The translations under genes and the position numbers were made by a program. DNA of 64,000 bases from Fodinibacter sp963834965. GTDB lineage: Bacteria > Actinomycetota > Actinomycetes > Actinomycetales > Dermatophilaceae. The stretch lies in the NCBI GenBank assembly GCA_963834965.1, contig CAWIEI010000004.1, positions 62,001 to 126,000 on the forward strand, written 5' to 3'. The notes under the pieces were generated by a model, which worked only from the letters and a program-made list of their open reading frames with translations, had not been told where the DNA came from and searched no databases. Numbering within the stretch: the first letter of the stretch is position 1; each line of letters begins with the position of its first letter. This document shows positions 33,242 through 40,966 of the stretch, piece after piece.

Positions 33242-34699
33242 TCACTCCGGGATCAGGTGCCAGCCGAGGCGGCCCTGCGCCTTGTACATGAACAGGTGGT
33301 GCATCAGCAGCTTGACCCAGTGGCCGCTCAGCCCGATCTCCGCACGGGTGTCGGAGAGGTCGCGCCCGGTGGGGTAGAGGCTGTAGTCGGGCACCACGGG
33401 CAGCATGGTGAGCGAGGCTGCCGACCCGCGGCGCAGGCCTGCTCCGGCGGACGCGACCGTGGCTGCGCCCATCTGCGCCATCGAGGCCACGTGCGCCGGG
33501 CGGTCGTCGCCGTGCTTGACCCGGTCGACGATCGTCAGTGCCGCGGTCTTGCCCATGACGCCCGACGGCATCCCGGTGCGCGGGGCCGACGGGGTGATGA
33601 CGGTGCCGGTCGGGCTGGTGCGCGGACGCGAGATCTGGTGCGGCGGGGCGAACGCGATGCCGACCGCGAAGATCCGCGGGTGGCCCAGGGCCTGGTACGT
33701 GCTCGGCCAGTCGGTGCCGCGCCACATCTCGTACGGTTTGGGGAAGTAGTCGGCATCCACGCGCATGAAGCCATTGGGGGCGAACAGCTGTGAGGTGATG
33801 TCGGAGCCGTCGCGCCCGACCGCCCGCAGCGGCACCCCGCCGAACGGCGGCATCAGCATCGCGAAGTCGAAGTCGAGCTCCTGGTGCACGCCGTCGAGCG
33901 TCTCGAACGAGATCACGCCGGGGTCGACCCGGTGCACGTGCGCCCCGACGATCGCCTCGACACCGCGCTCGCGGTACAGGCTCGAGGTCCACAGCTCCGA
34001 GGACGTGGTGAAGCCGCGGTCGTCGAAGGTCATTCCGTCGACGCCGAAGTCGCCGAGCCGGGCCTCGTTGGTGAGGTAGACGAGCCGCGCCCGGCCGCGA
34101 ACCCCGGCCTCGCGCAGCTCGTGGTCGACGTTGAAGACGTACTCGAAGGCCGCGCCCTCGCAGGTGCAGGTGCCGTGCCCCATGCCGACCACCAGGGTCT
34201 GCGGCACGCCGGCCCGGAGCAGCTCGATGGCCGCCGTGAGCCGGGCCGACGCCTGCACCGCGTGCTCCGCCGTGCACACCGACAGGGTGTGCCCACTGTC
34301 GGGGCCGAGGCCGGGCGTGAGGTCGAAGCGCAGCCGGGGCCCGGTGGCGTTGACCAGGTAGTCGTACCGGAGGCGCTCCTGCTCGCCGTCGCGCTCAGGG
34401 GTGGTGTGCACGATGTCGACGGCGCCCCGAGGGCTGGTGTCGTCGCCCTCGGGAAGGATGGTCACGGCCCGGGCCTGGTGGAAGGTGATGCCCTTGGCGG
34501 CGTAGACGGGTGCCAGCTCGAAGACGACCGACTCCTTGGGCATCCGCCCCACGCCGACCCAGATGTTGCTGGGGATCCAGTTCCACGACGACTTCGGAGA
34601 CACGACGGTGACCGTGCTGCCGCTGGGCAGCAGCCGGTTGAGGTGCAGTGCCGCGGTGTGCCCCGCGACGCCGGCACCGAGGACAAGGACGTCGGCCAT
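33242..34699 (-). CDS. Sulfide:quinone oxidoreductase-like flavoprotein
   Basis: 485 residues with a strong GAAGGAG site. FAD-binding DVLVLGAGVAGHTAALHLNR opens the protein, then WIPSNIWVGVGR, VNATGPRLRFD and SVCTAEHAVQ, matching type I SQR enzymes. Cys142 (VCT) aligns with the first conserved Cys of SQR, and Cys178/Cys180 (HGTCTCEG) fall where the second lies. The third catalytic Cys, expected in the C-terminal part, is absent: residues 181-485 contain no Cys. The C-terminus has two amphipathic segments (GHWVKLLMHHLFMYKA) likely for membrane binding. It may oxidise sulfide or another thiol to a persulfide and reduce quinone. Operator 4 lies 93 bases upstream. Confidence 0.82.
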   Translation of the reverse strand: MADVLVLGAGVAGHTAALHLNRLLPSGSTVTVVSPKSSWNWIPSNIWVGVGRMPKESVVFELAPVYAAKGITFHQARAVTILPEGDDTSPRGAVDIVHTTPERDGEQERLRYDYLVNATGPRLRFDLTPGLGPDSGHTLSVCTAEHAVQASARLTAAIELLRAGVPQTLVVGMGHGTCTCEGAAFEYVFNVDHELREAGVRGRARLVYLTNEARLGDFGVDGMTFDDRGFTTSSELWTSSLYRERGVEAIVGAHVHRVDPGVISFETLDGVHQELDFDFAMLMPPFGGVPLRAVGRDGSDITSQLFAPNGFMRVDADYFPKPYEMWRGTDWPSTYQALGHPRIFAVGIAFAPPHQISRPRTSPTGTVITPSAPRTGMPSGVMGKTAALTIVDRVKHGDDRPAHVASMAQMGAATVASAGAGLRRGSAASLTMLPVVPDYSLYPTGRDLSDTRAEIGLSGHWVKLLMHHLFMYKAQGRLGWHLIPE

Positions 34700-34791
34700 C
34701 TCTCTCCTTCTGCGCGTCCCTGCTACCACAAGATATCGGCCGGGTCATGACGGAATCCGGCGCTGTGGTGGTGCTCACAGATCGCCTCGCG

Positions 34792-34807
34792 ATACCCCAG
34801 CGGGTAT
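34792..34807. promoter_or_regulatory. CstR/CsoR-type operator 4 (SQR-like promoter)
   Basis: ATACCCCAGCGGGTAT: perfect ATACCC and GGGTAT arms with the same N4 spacing as operators 1 and 3. It lies upstream of the SQR-like gene on the minus strand. Confidence 0.75.
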
Positions 34808-34859
34808 AACGTCAGGAGCGTCGAGCCGGCCTCCTGGTGCCGGGCCGGGTGGTCTGTCC

Positions 34860-34889
34860 GGGCACCGATACGAGGCCGGCTCGGTGCCC
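34860..34889 (-). terminator. Hairpin downstream of the zinc alcohol dehydrogenase gene
   Basis: GGGCACCGA (34860-34868) pairs perfectly with TCGGTGCCC (34881-34889). A second 12-base inverted repeat (CGAGCCGGCCTC at 34822-34833 with 34872-34883) overlaps it, giving alternative folds. It begins 45 bases past the stop. Confidence 0.6.
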
Positions 34890-34933
34890 CTCTGCCCGAA
34901 GCGTTCTCACGCCCGGCACCGCTGCATGGCTGG

Positions 34934-35989
34934 TCAGCGTGTGGGATCGACGAGCACGATGCCGGTCGAGGGCGCCGACCGCATCGCGACCAGCGCCGCG
35001 CCGGCCGCCTCGAGCCCGAGCGGCTCGCCGGGGGCCAGCAGGTCGCCGAGGTCGAGCCGGCCGCTCGCCACGTCGTCGAGCAGCGGCGGGTAGTCGGCCG
35101 CCGCCATGCCGTGGCTGCCCAGTACGTCGAGCTCCCACCCGATGACGCGCTCCATCGGCACGTCGGCCCGGCCGGCGCTCGGCGGCAGCAGGCCCACCTG
35201 CACGTGCCGACCGCGACGACCCAACGCGAGGATGCCGGTGCGGCACGCCTGCGGCGAGCCCAGGGCGTCGATGCTCACCGACACCCCGCCACCCGACCAG
35301 GCCGAGACCGCCGCGAGCACCTTGTCGGTGCCGATCGATGCGTCGACCACCTCGTCGGCGCCGTGGAACAGGGCGCGGTCGAGCGAGGCCGACGAGACGT
35401 CGACGGCACAGACGAACGCGCCCCTGCTACGCGCGATGGCGACAGCAGCCAGGCCCACACCTCCGCACCCGATGACGAGAACCGAGTCACCCTCTCGCAC
35501 AACGGCCCTCGAGGCGACCGCCCGGTAGGCCGTCGCCACCCGGCAGCCGAGGCCGGCCGCGATCCCGGCATCCAGCCCCTCGGGCAGGGCCACGAGGTTT
35601 GTCTCGGCAGCGTGCACGACCACCAGCTCGGCGAAGGAGCCCGGGTCCGTGAAGCCCGGTTGGCGCTGGTTCGGGCAGACCTGGCCGGCGCCAGCCCGGC
35701 ACACCGCGCAGGCCCCGCAGGCCATGACGAACGGGGCGGTGACCGCGCGACCCAGCCACCCGGCATCCACGTCATCGGCGACCGCCTCGACGACACCGGC
35801 CAGCTCGTGGCCCGGCACGTGCGGGAAGGTGGCGATGTCGTCGTCGTGGCCCATCCAGCCGTGCCAGTCGCTGCGGCACAGCCCGCTGGCGGTCACCCGC
35901 ACCACGGCGCCCCCGGGCGGCGGCGTGGGGTCGGGCAGGGTCACGACGACCGGTTTCGCACCGAACGCGGCATAGGTCAGGGCTCGCAC
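34934..35989 (-). CDS. Zinc-dependent alcohol dehydrogenase (MDR family)
   Basis: 351 residues from a GTG. The catalytic zinc site is marked by GLCRSDWHGW and PHVPGHELAGVV; the structural zinc lobe has CGACAVCRAGAGQVC (four Cys); NAD(P) binding by VLVIGCGGVGLAAVAIA. It oxidises an alcohol or reduces an aldehyde; the substrate is unknown. It reads away from the LacI gene and towards the sulfur regulon but is closed by its own terminator. The motif SDWHGWMGHD resembles a subgroup often annotated as 'zinc-dependent alcohol dehydrogenase family protein'. Confidence 0.9.
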   Translation of the reverse strand: MRALTYAAFGAKPVVVTLPDPTPPPGGAVVRVTASGLCRSDWHGWMGHDDDIATFPHVPGHELAGVVEAVADDVDAGWLGRAVTAPFVMACGACAVCRAGAGQVCPNQRQPGFTDPGSFAELVVVHAAETNLVALPEGLDAGIAAGLGCRVATAYRAVASRAVVREGDSVLVIGCGGVGLAAVAIARSRGAFVCAVDVSSASLDRALFHGADEVVDASIGTDKVLAAVSAWSGGGVSVSIDALGSPQACRTGILALGRRGRHVQVGLLPPSAGRADVPMERVIGWELDVLGSHGMAAADYPPLLDDVASGRLDLGDLLAPGEPLGLEAAGAALVAMRSAPSTGIVLVDPTR

Positions 35990-36070
35990 GGGCCCACCCT
36001 CTCATTGGGATCCGGTCACGGTTGGGACACGACCCGCCGGGGGGCTGGACTCCGGCAGGCATGATGGACA

Positions 36071-36104
36071 CACAATGGGTCCGTGGAGGATGGGAGCGCT
36101 CCCA
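36071..36104 (+). promoter_or_regulatory. Putative leaderless promoter and CebR box of the LacI gene
   Basis: TGGGAGCGCTCCCA (36091-36104) is a perfect 14-base palindrome identical to the CebR operator known from Streptomyces. It lies inside codons 3-8 of the LacI frame. CACAAT (36071-36076) ends 6 bases before the GTG, placing a -10 where a leaderless transcript would begin at the start codon. Promoter assignment is inference; the palindrome is certain. Confidence 0.7.
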
Positions 36105-37210
36105 CGGAGCCTGCGGACACCGAGGTCTCGACCCGGTCAACCCGTCCCATCTCGTCTGGCACCCGTGTCGGAGCCGTCCGGGAACCCGGCACCGGCACGG
36201 GAGCCAGGCGTCCACCCACCATCGACGAGGTCGCCCGGCAGGCCGGGGTCGGGCGGGGCACCGCCTCGCGGGTCGTCAACGGCTCGCCGCACGTGTCCGC
36301 CGCCGCCCGCGCCGCCGTCGAGGAGGCGGTCGAGTCCATGGGGTACGTGCCCAACCGGGCCGCCCGCTCGCTGGTCACCCGGCGCACCGACATCGTCGCC
36401 CTGGTCGTGTCCGAGCCCGGCGACCGGGTCTTCGGCGAGCCCTACTTCGGCGCCATCGTGCGCGGCGTCGGCGAGCGGCTCGGCGCCTCCCCGTTCCAGC
36501 TGATGCTGACCATGGCCGGCACCGAGCGCGACCGCGCCCGGGTGGCGGCCTACCTCACCGAGCAGCACGTCGACGGGGTGCTGCTGCTCTCGCTGCACGC
36601 GCACGACGGGCTCGTGGAGACGCTCGACCGGCGCGGGGTGCCCACCGTGTGCGGCGGCGCGGTGGCCGGCACCGACCCGGCCGTGCTGGTCGACGCCGAC
36701 AACCGGGCCGGGGGAGCCGTAGCGGTCGAGCACCTGCTGGCGACCGGTCGCCAGCGGATCGTCGTGCTCACCGGGCCGCAGGACATGACCTCGGGCCGCA
36801 ACCGCCTCGCCGGCGCGCGCGACGCCCTGCGGGCAGCGGGCCGCGACACCGAGGGCCTCGTCGTGGCGTACGGCGACTACAGCGAGGACAGCGGTGAGCG
36901 GGCGATGCGTGAGGTGCTCGCCGCCGGCGTGCGGCCGGATGCCGTGTTCGCCGCCTCCGACCTGATGGCCGTGGGGGCGCTGCGGGTGCTGCGCGAGGAC
37001 GGGCTCCGGGTGCCCGACGACGTCGCGCTCGTGGGCTTCGACGACTCCGCGGTCTGCCGGCACACCGACCCCGCCCTCACCTCGGTGCACCAGCCGGTGG
37101 AGGAGATGGGGCGGGTGATGGCCGACCTGCTGCTCGCCCGGATCGCCGGCGAGCCGGTGCCGCGCATCACCGTGCTGCCCACCCGGCTGGTCGTGCGGGC
37201 GTCCAGCTGA
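36083..37210 (+). CDS. LacI-family transcriptional regulator, CebR-like
   Basis: 375 residues from a GTG. The helix-turn-helix PTIDEVARQAGVGRGTASRVVNGSPHVS begins near residue 45, so there is an unusual polar 43-residue N-terminal extension; no later in-frame start fits. A periplasmic-binding-protein-like effector domain follows (DIVALVVSEPGDRVFGEPYF, VDGVLLLSLHA, VAVEHLLATGRQRIVVLTGP, VFAASDLMAVGALRVL, VALVGFDDS). The CebR box at its 5' end implies autoregulation and a beta-glucoside or cello-oligosaccharide inducer, but no sugar transport or hydrolase gene is near, so its targets lie elsewhere. Confidence 0.9.
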   Translation: MEDGSAPTEPADTEVSTRSTRPISSGTRVGAVREPGTGTGARRPPTIDEVARQAGVGRGTASRVVNGSPHVSAAARAAVEEAVESMGYVPNRAARSLVTRRTDIVALVVSEPGDRVFGEPYFGAIVRGVGERLGASPFQLMLTMAGTERDRARVAAYLTEQHVDGVLLLSLHAHDGLVETLDRRGVPTVCGGAVAGTDPAVLVDADNRAGGAVAVEHLLATGRQRIVVLTGPQDMTSGRNRLAGARDALRAAGRDTEGLVVAYGDYSEDSGERAMREVLAAGVRPDAVFAASDLMAVGALRVLREDGLRVPDDVALVGFDDSAVCRHTDPALTSVHQPVEEMGRVMADLLLARIAGEPVPRITVLPTRLVVRASS

Positions 37211-37270
37211 GCGCGGGATGCCGGGCGCGCGGCACACCGCGCCCCTGGCCCCCCGGTGGGCGAGCCACGG

Positions 37271-37328
37271 CACGCAGAAGTTCAGATGGCGCGCACCAAT
37301 TGCTGCGCGGCATCCGAACTTCTGCGTG
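37271..37328. repeat. Palindromic intergenic repeat, copy 2
   Basis: A 25-base inverted repeat (37271-37295 with 37304-37328) with two mismatches and an 8-base loop. Its right half matches copy 1 (29158-29215) exactly over 25 bases, including GCGCGGCATCCGAACTTC. It lies between the converging LacI and JmjC genes and may end both transcripts. Confidence 0.9.
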
Positions 37329-37337
37329 AGGGCAGGC

Positions 37338-38588
37338 TCAGGCTGGCCCGAGCGGGGCGTCGTCCGGCACGAGCAGGCCCGCGAGGCAAAGCGATCGGCG
37401 CACCGACGGGTCGAGCAGCGCGGGGTCAATGGCGCCCGCCAGCACCTCGTCGACCGCAGCGCGCTGCCCGGCCGGCACGTCGACCCGCGCCACCCGGGTC
37501 ACCAGGGTGGTCACCCCGTCGGCGCGCTCGGGTTCCCAGTGCGGTGCGAGGTGGCGCCGGGGCCGCCAGGTGGTGGCCGGGTCGTCGGTCGACGTGTGCT
37601 GGCGCAGCGCCCCCATCGGCTCGGCGCGCTGCGCGGCCCGGACCCGCCGGCCCAGGGCCGCCACCAGGTCGTCGTCGGTGACCTGCTCGAGGGCCGCGAC
37701 AACCGCCGCCCGGATGCCGGGGAGCATGTCGCCGGCCATCGCCGGGTCGACACCCAGCTCGAGGGAGGCCCGCACCGCTGGGTCGGCATCGAGCACCCGT
37801 CCGGCCGAACGCAGCAGGTCGTCGGCGATCTGGCGGCGGGTCCAGACGTGCACCCCCATGGTGAGGTGGATGCTCGTCCCCCCGAGCGCCGTCGCCGAGT
37901 GCAGCCACCCCCGCGGCACGTAGAGGCAGTCGCCGGGGGCGAGCACGGCGTCGATGGTGGGCGGCGCCTGGGCGGCGCGGCGCACGGCATCCCGGTTGTC
38001 GGTCCACGGCTGGTCGCGCAGCGGCGACTCGACGACGGGTGGTCGCACCTGCCAGTGCTTCTCGCCACTGACCTGCAGCACGAACACGTCGTGTACGTCG
38101 TAGTGGTCGTCGAAGCCGCGGTTCTGCGGCGGGGTGACGTAGGCGTTGACCTGCACCGGGTGGCCGAGGTCGGCGGCGAGCTCCTGGGCGGCGTCGGCCA
38201 CCGGCGGCCACGTGCGGTGCAGCGCCTGCAGCACGATGGTCGCGCCCTGCGCGAACTGGCGCAGCACGAGGTCCTCGCTGACCTGGTCGCCGATCGTGGC
38301 GCCGACGCCCCCGCCGAGGGTGAAGGTGGAGGGGTCGAGGGTGCGGCCCTCCCGGGCCATTCGCAGGAACGGGGTGCGCAGGGCGCGGCGGGCGAGCAGC
38401 TCGTCGACGCCATCCGGCCCGAAGAGCCCGCGGTCGGGCGTGCGCTGAGCCGCCCGAGTCAGCAGCGGCCGGCGCCCCCAGTGCCGCTGCGCGAACGTGG
38501 CCCGGTCCAGCGCGACGAGCGACGCCAGCCCGTGGCCCTCCCCCGAGGTGGGGGAGGTCACGGGCCGGGTGCGCGATGAGGTGGTCAC
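37338..38588 (-). CDS. JmjC-type cupin oxygenase (ribosomal-oxygenase-like)
   Basis: 416 residues from a GTG. The Fe(II)-binding triad is visible as His162 and Asp164 (DHYDVHDVFVLQVSGEKHW) and a distal His230 (PRGWLHSAT); Asn148 in QVNAYVTPPQ is also conserved in the Cupin_4 family. Relatives such as ROXA and NO66 hydroxylate Arg or His in ribosomal proteins using 2-oxoglutarate. Its start overlaps the stop of the upstream repeat-peptide gene in GTGA, so the two are made together and the peptide, rather than a ribosomal protein, is a plausible substrate. The C-terminal 170 residues resemble the dimerisation and winged-helix parts of the family. Confidence 0.85.
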   Translation of the reverse strand: MTTSSRTRPVTSPTSGEGHGLASLVALDRATFAQRHWGRRPLLTRAAQRTPDRGLFGPDGVDELLARRALRTPFLRMAREGRTLDPSTFTLGGGVGATIGDQVSEDLVLRQFAQGATIVLQALHRTWPPVADAAQELAADLGHPVQVNAYVTPPQNRGFDDHYDVHDVFVLQVSGEKHWQVRPPVVESPLRDQPWTDNRDAVRRAAQAPPTIDAVLAPGDCLYVPRGWLHSATALGGTSIHLTMGVHVWTRRQIADDLLRSAGRVLDADPAVRASLELGVDPAMAGDMLPGIRAAVVAALEQVTDDDLVAALGRRVRAAQRAEPMGALRQHTSTDDPATTWRPRRHLAPHWEPERADGVTTLVTRVARVDVPAGQRAAVDEVLAGAIDPALLDPSVRRSLCLAGLLVPDDAPLGPA

Positions 38589-38911
38589 TGCGAGGCGTCG
38601 GCCCCGCCGTCAGCACCACCGTCGTGCTCACCGGTCGTGCCGAGGTCGTCGGCGCCGCTGTCGGCCGGCCCCTCGGCCGCGCCGTCCGCCCCACCGTCGT
38701 GCTCACCGGGCTCGCCGGCATCACCGGCGCCCGCGTCGGCCGGCCCCTCGTCGGGTCCGCCGGTGCCGGCACCGCCACCGGCGCCCCCGTCGGCCCCACC
38801 GTCATGCTCGCCCGGCATCCCGCTGTCACCGGCGCCGGCGTCGGCCGGGCCCTCCGCGTTGCCCAGCTTGCCGTCGCCGTCGGGCAGCGGCTCGATGGTG
38901 CTGTCGCTCAT
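38585..38911 (-). CDS. Acidic three-repeat peptide, putative substrate of the JmjC enzyme
   Basis: 108 residues, family not recognised. After a 19-residue N-terminal stretch (MSDSTIEPLPDGDGKLGNA) come three repeats at 20-44, 55-79 and 80-104. Each starts EGPAD and contains GEHDGGADG; a Gly-rich 10-residue spacer separates the first two. It has no Cys or aromatic residue and is strongly acidic with one His per repeat (His36, His71, His96). A good AGGAAGG ribosome site precedes the ATG. The leader-plus-repeats layout and the 4-base overlap with an oxygenase gene resemble a multicore precursor peptide; a simple acidic disordered protein is the alternative. Confidence 0.75.
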   Translation of the reverse strand: MSDSTIEPLPDGDGKLGNAEGPADAGAGDSGMPGEHDGGADGGAGGGAGTGGPDEGPADAGAGDAGEPGEHDGGADGAAEGPADSGADDLGTTGEHDGGADGGADASQ

Positions 38912-39094
38912 GTGTCCCCACCTTCCTGTCGGGCGCCGCCGGCGGCGGCGCGGAGCCTCATTCCAGCAGCCGCGCCGACGCTTTAGGACTTTGCGACCTG
39001 CGCGGATGCCGTTCGTCGAGGGAAGGCACTCGCCGGGCGCGCCGAGGCCGGCGAGCGCCCGCGCGGCCCGGCCCGGCGCTGCCACGATGGGGCC

Positions 39095-40966
39095 ATGGCC
39101 CTCGACGTCGAGCTGTCCGAGGTGCGCGACTTCCTGGCGCACCACGAGCCCTTCGACGTGCTGCCGGATGCCGTGCTCGACACCCTCCCGGCGCGGATGA
39201 GCGTGGAGTACTTCCGCCGCGGCAGCCGGCTGATCGAGAAGGGCAGGGACAACTCCCACCTGTACGTGCTGCGGTCGGGGGCCGCCGAGGTGCACGACGC
39301 GCAGGGCAGCCTGGTCGACCGGGGCGGCGAGGGGTCGTGCTTCGGCTCGATCACCCTGACCCAGGGCAACCCGTCGACCTTCGACGTCACCGCCATCGAG
39401 GACTCGCTGGCGCTGCTGCTGCCGGCCGAGGACTTCCACCAGCTGCGCACCGACCACCCCGAGGTGAACGCCTTCTTCGACGCCCAGCGGGCCAGCCGGA
39501 TGAGCGGTGCGGTCGCGGCGCTGCAGCTGAGCTCGACCGGCAGCGCCATCCTCAAGACCCGAGTCCGCGACCTGGTGGGCCGCGAGCCGGTGGCGGTGGC
39601 CACCACGGCCACCGTGCGCGAGGCGGCCGAGGTGATGTCACTGCACCGGGTGTCGTCACTGCTCGTGATGGACGGCGGCCGGCTCGCCGGCATCGTCACC
39701 GACCGCGACCTGCGCAGCCGGGTGCTCGCGGCGGGGGTCGACCCGGGGGTGGCTGTCACCACGGTGATGACCCCCGACCCGGTGACCGGGGCGGTCGACG
39801 CGCTGGCCTTCGAGGTGCTGCTCGAGATGGTCGGGCGGCACATCCACCACCTGCCCATCGTCGACGCCACCGGGCGGCCGGTCGGCATCGTCACCACCAC
39901 CGACCTGCTGCGCCTGGAGCAGGCCAACCCGGTCTACCTGGCCGGTGACATCGCCAAGCAGCCCGACGTCGAGGGGGTGGCCAAGGTCGCCAACCGGCTG
40001 CCGCAGATGGTGCAGGCCCTGGTCGAGCAGGACGCCTCCGCCGACGACATCGGCCGGGTCGTCACGGCCGTGGGGGATGCCGTGGAGCGGCGCGTCATCG
40101 CGCTCGCCGAGGCCGACCTCGGCCCGCCGCCGGTGCCCTACTGCTGGGTGGCGCTGGGCTCGCGGGCCCGGCTCGAGCAGGCGCTGGCGGCCGACCAGGA
40201 CAACGCGATCCTGATCGACGACACGGTGCAGCCCGGGCACGCCGCGTGGTTCGAGGCGCTGGCCGCCCGAGTGGTCGACGACCTGGTCACCTGCGGCTTC
40301 CCGCGCTGCCCGGGCGACGTGATGGCGACCAACCCGCGGTGGCGCCAGCCGCTGGCCGGGTGGCGCCAGGAGTTCACGTCGTGGCTGCACCAGCCGGTGC
40401 CCGACGCCATCCTGGGCGCGAGCATCTTCTTCGACATGCGGCCGGTGCACGGCGACGTCGCGCTCTTCGCTCGCCTGCAGCGGCACGTGCTCGCGGCATC
40501 CCCGGCATCGAAGGTCTTCCTCGCGCACCTCGCCAAGAACGCGACAGCCAACGAGCCGCCGCTGGGGTTCTTCCGCGGCTTCGTGCTCGAGAAGGCCGGC
40601 GACCACAAGGACACCCTCGACATCAAGCGCGGCGGCATCGGTGCCGTGGTCGAGCTCGCCCGGGCGCACGCGCTGTCGGTGGGCAGCCCGGCGGTGAACA
40701 CCCAGGCCCGCGTCGAGGCCGCGCGCGAGGCCGGCATCTTCGGCGCCGAGCGGGCCGACGACCTGCGCGACGCGTTCGAGTTCATCTCCTACGTGCGGCT
40801 GCGCCACCAGGCGGCCCAGGTGCGCCGGGGCGAGCCGACCGACAACTTCGTCTCGCCCGACGAACTGTCCAGCTTCGACAAGCGGCACCTGCGCGAGGCG
40901 TTCGCGATCGTGCGCGGCGCCCAGTCGGCGCTCTCGCACCGCTATCCCATGCAGTACATCTCGTGA
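39095..40966 (+). CDS. cNMP-binding / CBS / DUF294 nucleotidyltransferase-like protein
   Basis: 623 residues. A cyclic-nucleotide-binding-like domain (about 15-135, with YFRRGSRLIEKGRDNSHLYVLRSG) is followed by two CBS motifs (about 150-275), then the DUF294 putative nucleotidyltransferase domain (WVALGSRARLEQALAADQDNAIL, about 345-370) and its C-terminal substrate-binding domain. The family resembles the regulatory part of PII uridylyltransferases and probably nucleotidylates or senses something in response to adenine nucleotides. The active-site GS..R..Q...D pattern is intact. It overlaps the exonuclease gene in GTGA. Confidence 0.9.
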   Translation: MALDVELSEVRDFLAHHEPFDVLPDAVLDTLPARMSVEYFRRGSRLIEKGRDNSHLYVLRSGAAEVHDAQGSLVDRGGEGSCFGSITLTQGNPSTFDVTAIEDSLALLLPAEDFHQLRTDHPEVNAFFDAQRASRMSGAVAALQLSSTGSAILKTRVRDLVGREPVAVATTATVREAAEVMSLHRVSSLLVMDGGRLAGIVTDRDLRSRVLAAGVDPGVAVTTVMTPDPVTGAVDALAFEVLLEMVGRHIHHLPIVDATGRPVGIVTTTDLLRLEQANPVYLAGDIAKQPDVEGVAKVANRLPQMVQALVEQDASADDIGRVVTAVGDAVERRVIALAEADLGPPPVPYCWVALGSRARLEQALAADQDNAILIDDTVQPGHAAWFEALAARVVDDLVTCGFPRCPGDVMATNPRWRQPLAGWRQEFTSWLHQPVPDAILGASIFFDMRPVHGDVALFARLQRHVLAASPASKVFLAHLAKNATANEPPLGFFRGFVLEKAGDHKDTLDIKRGGIGAVVELARAHALSVGSPAVNTQARVEAAREAGIFGAERADDLRDAFEFISYVRLRHQAAQVRRGEPTDNFVSPDELSSFDKRHLREAFAIVRGAQSALSHRYPMQYIS

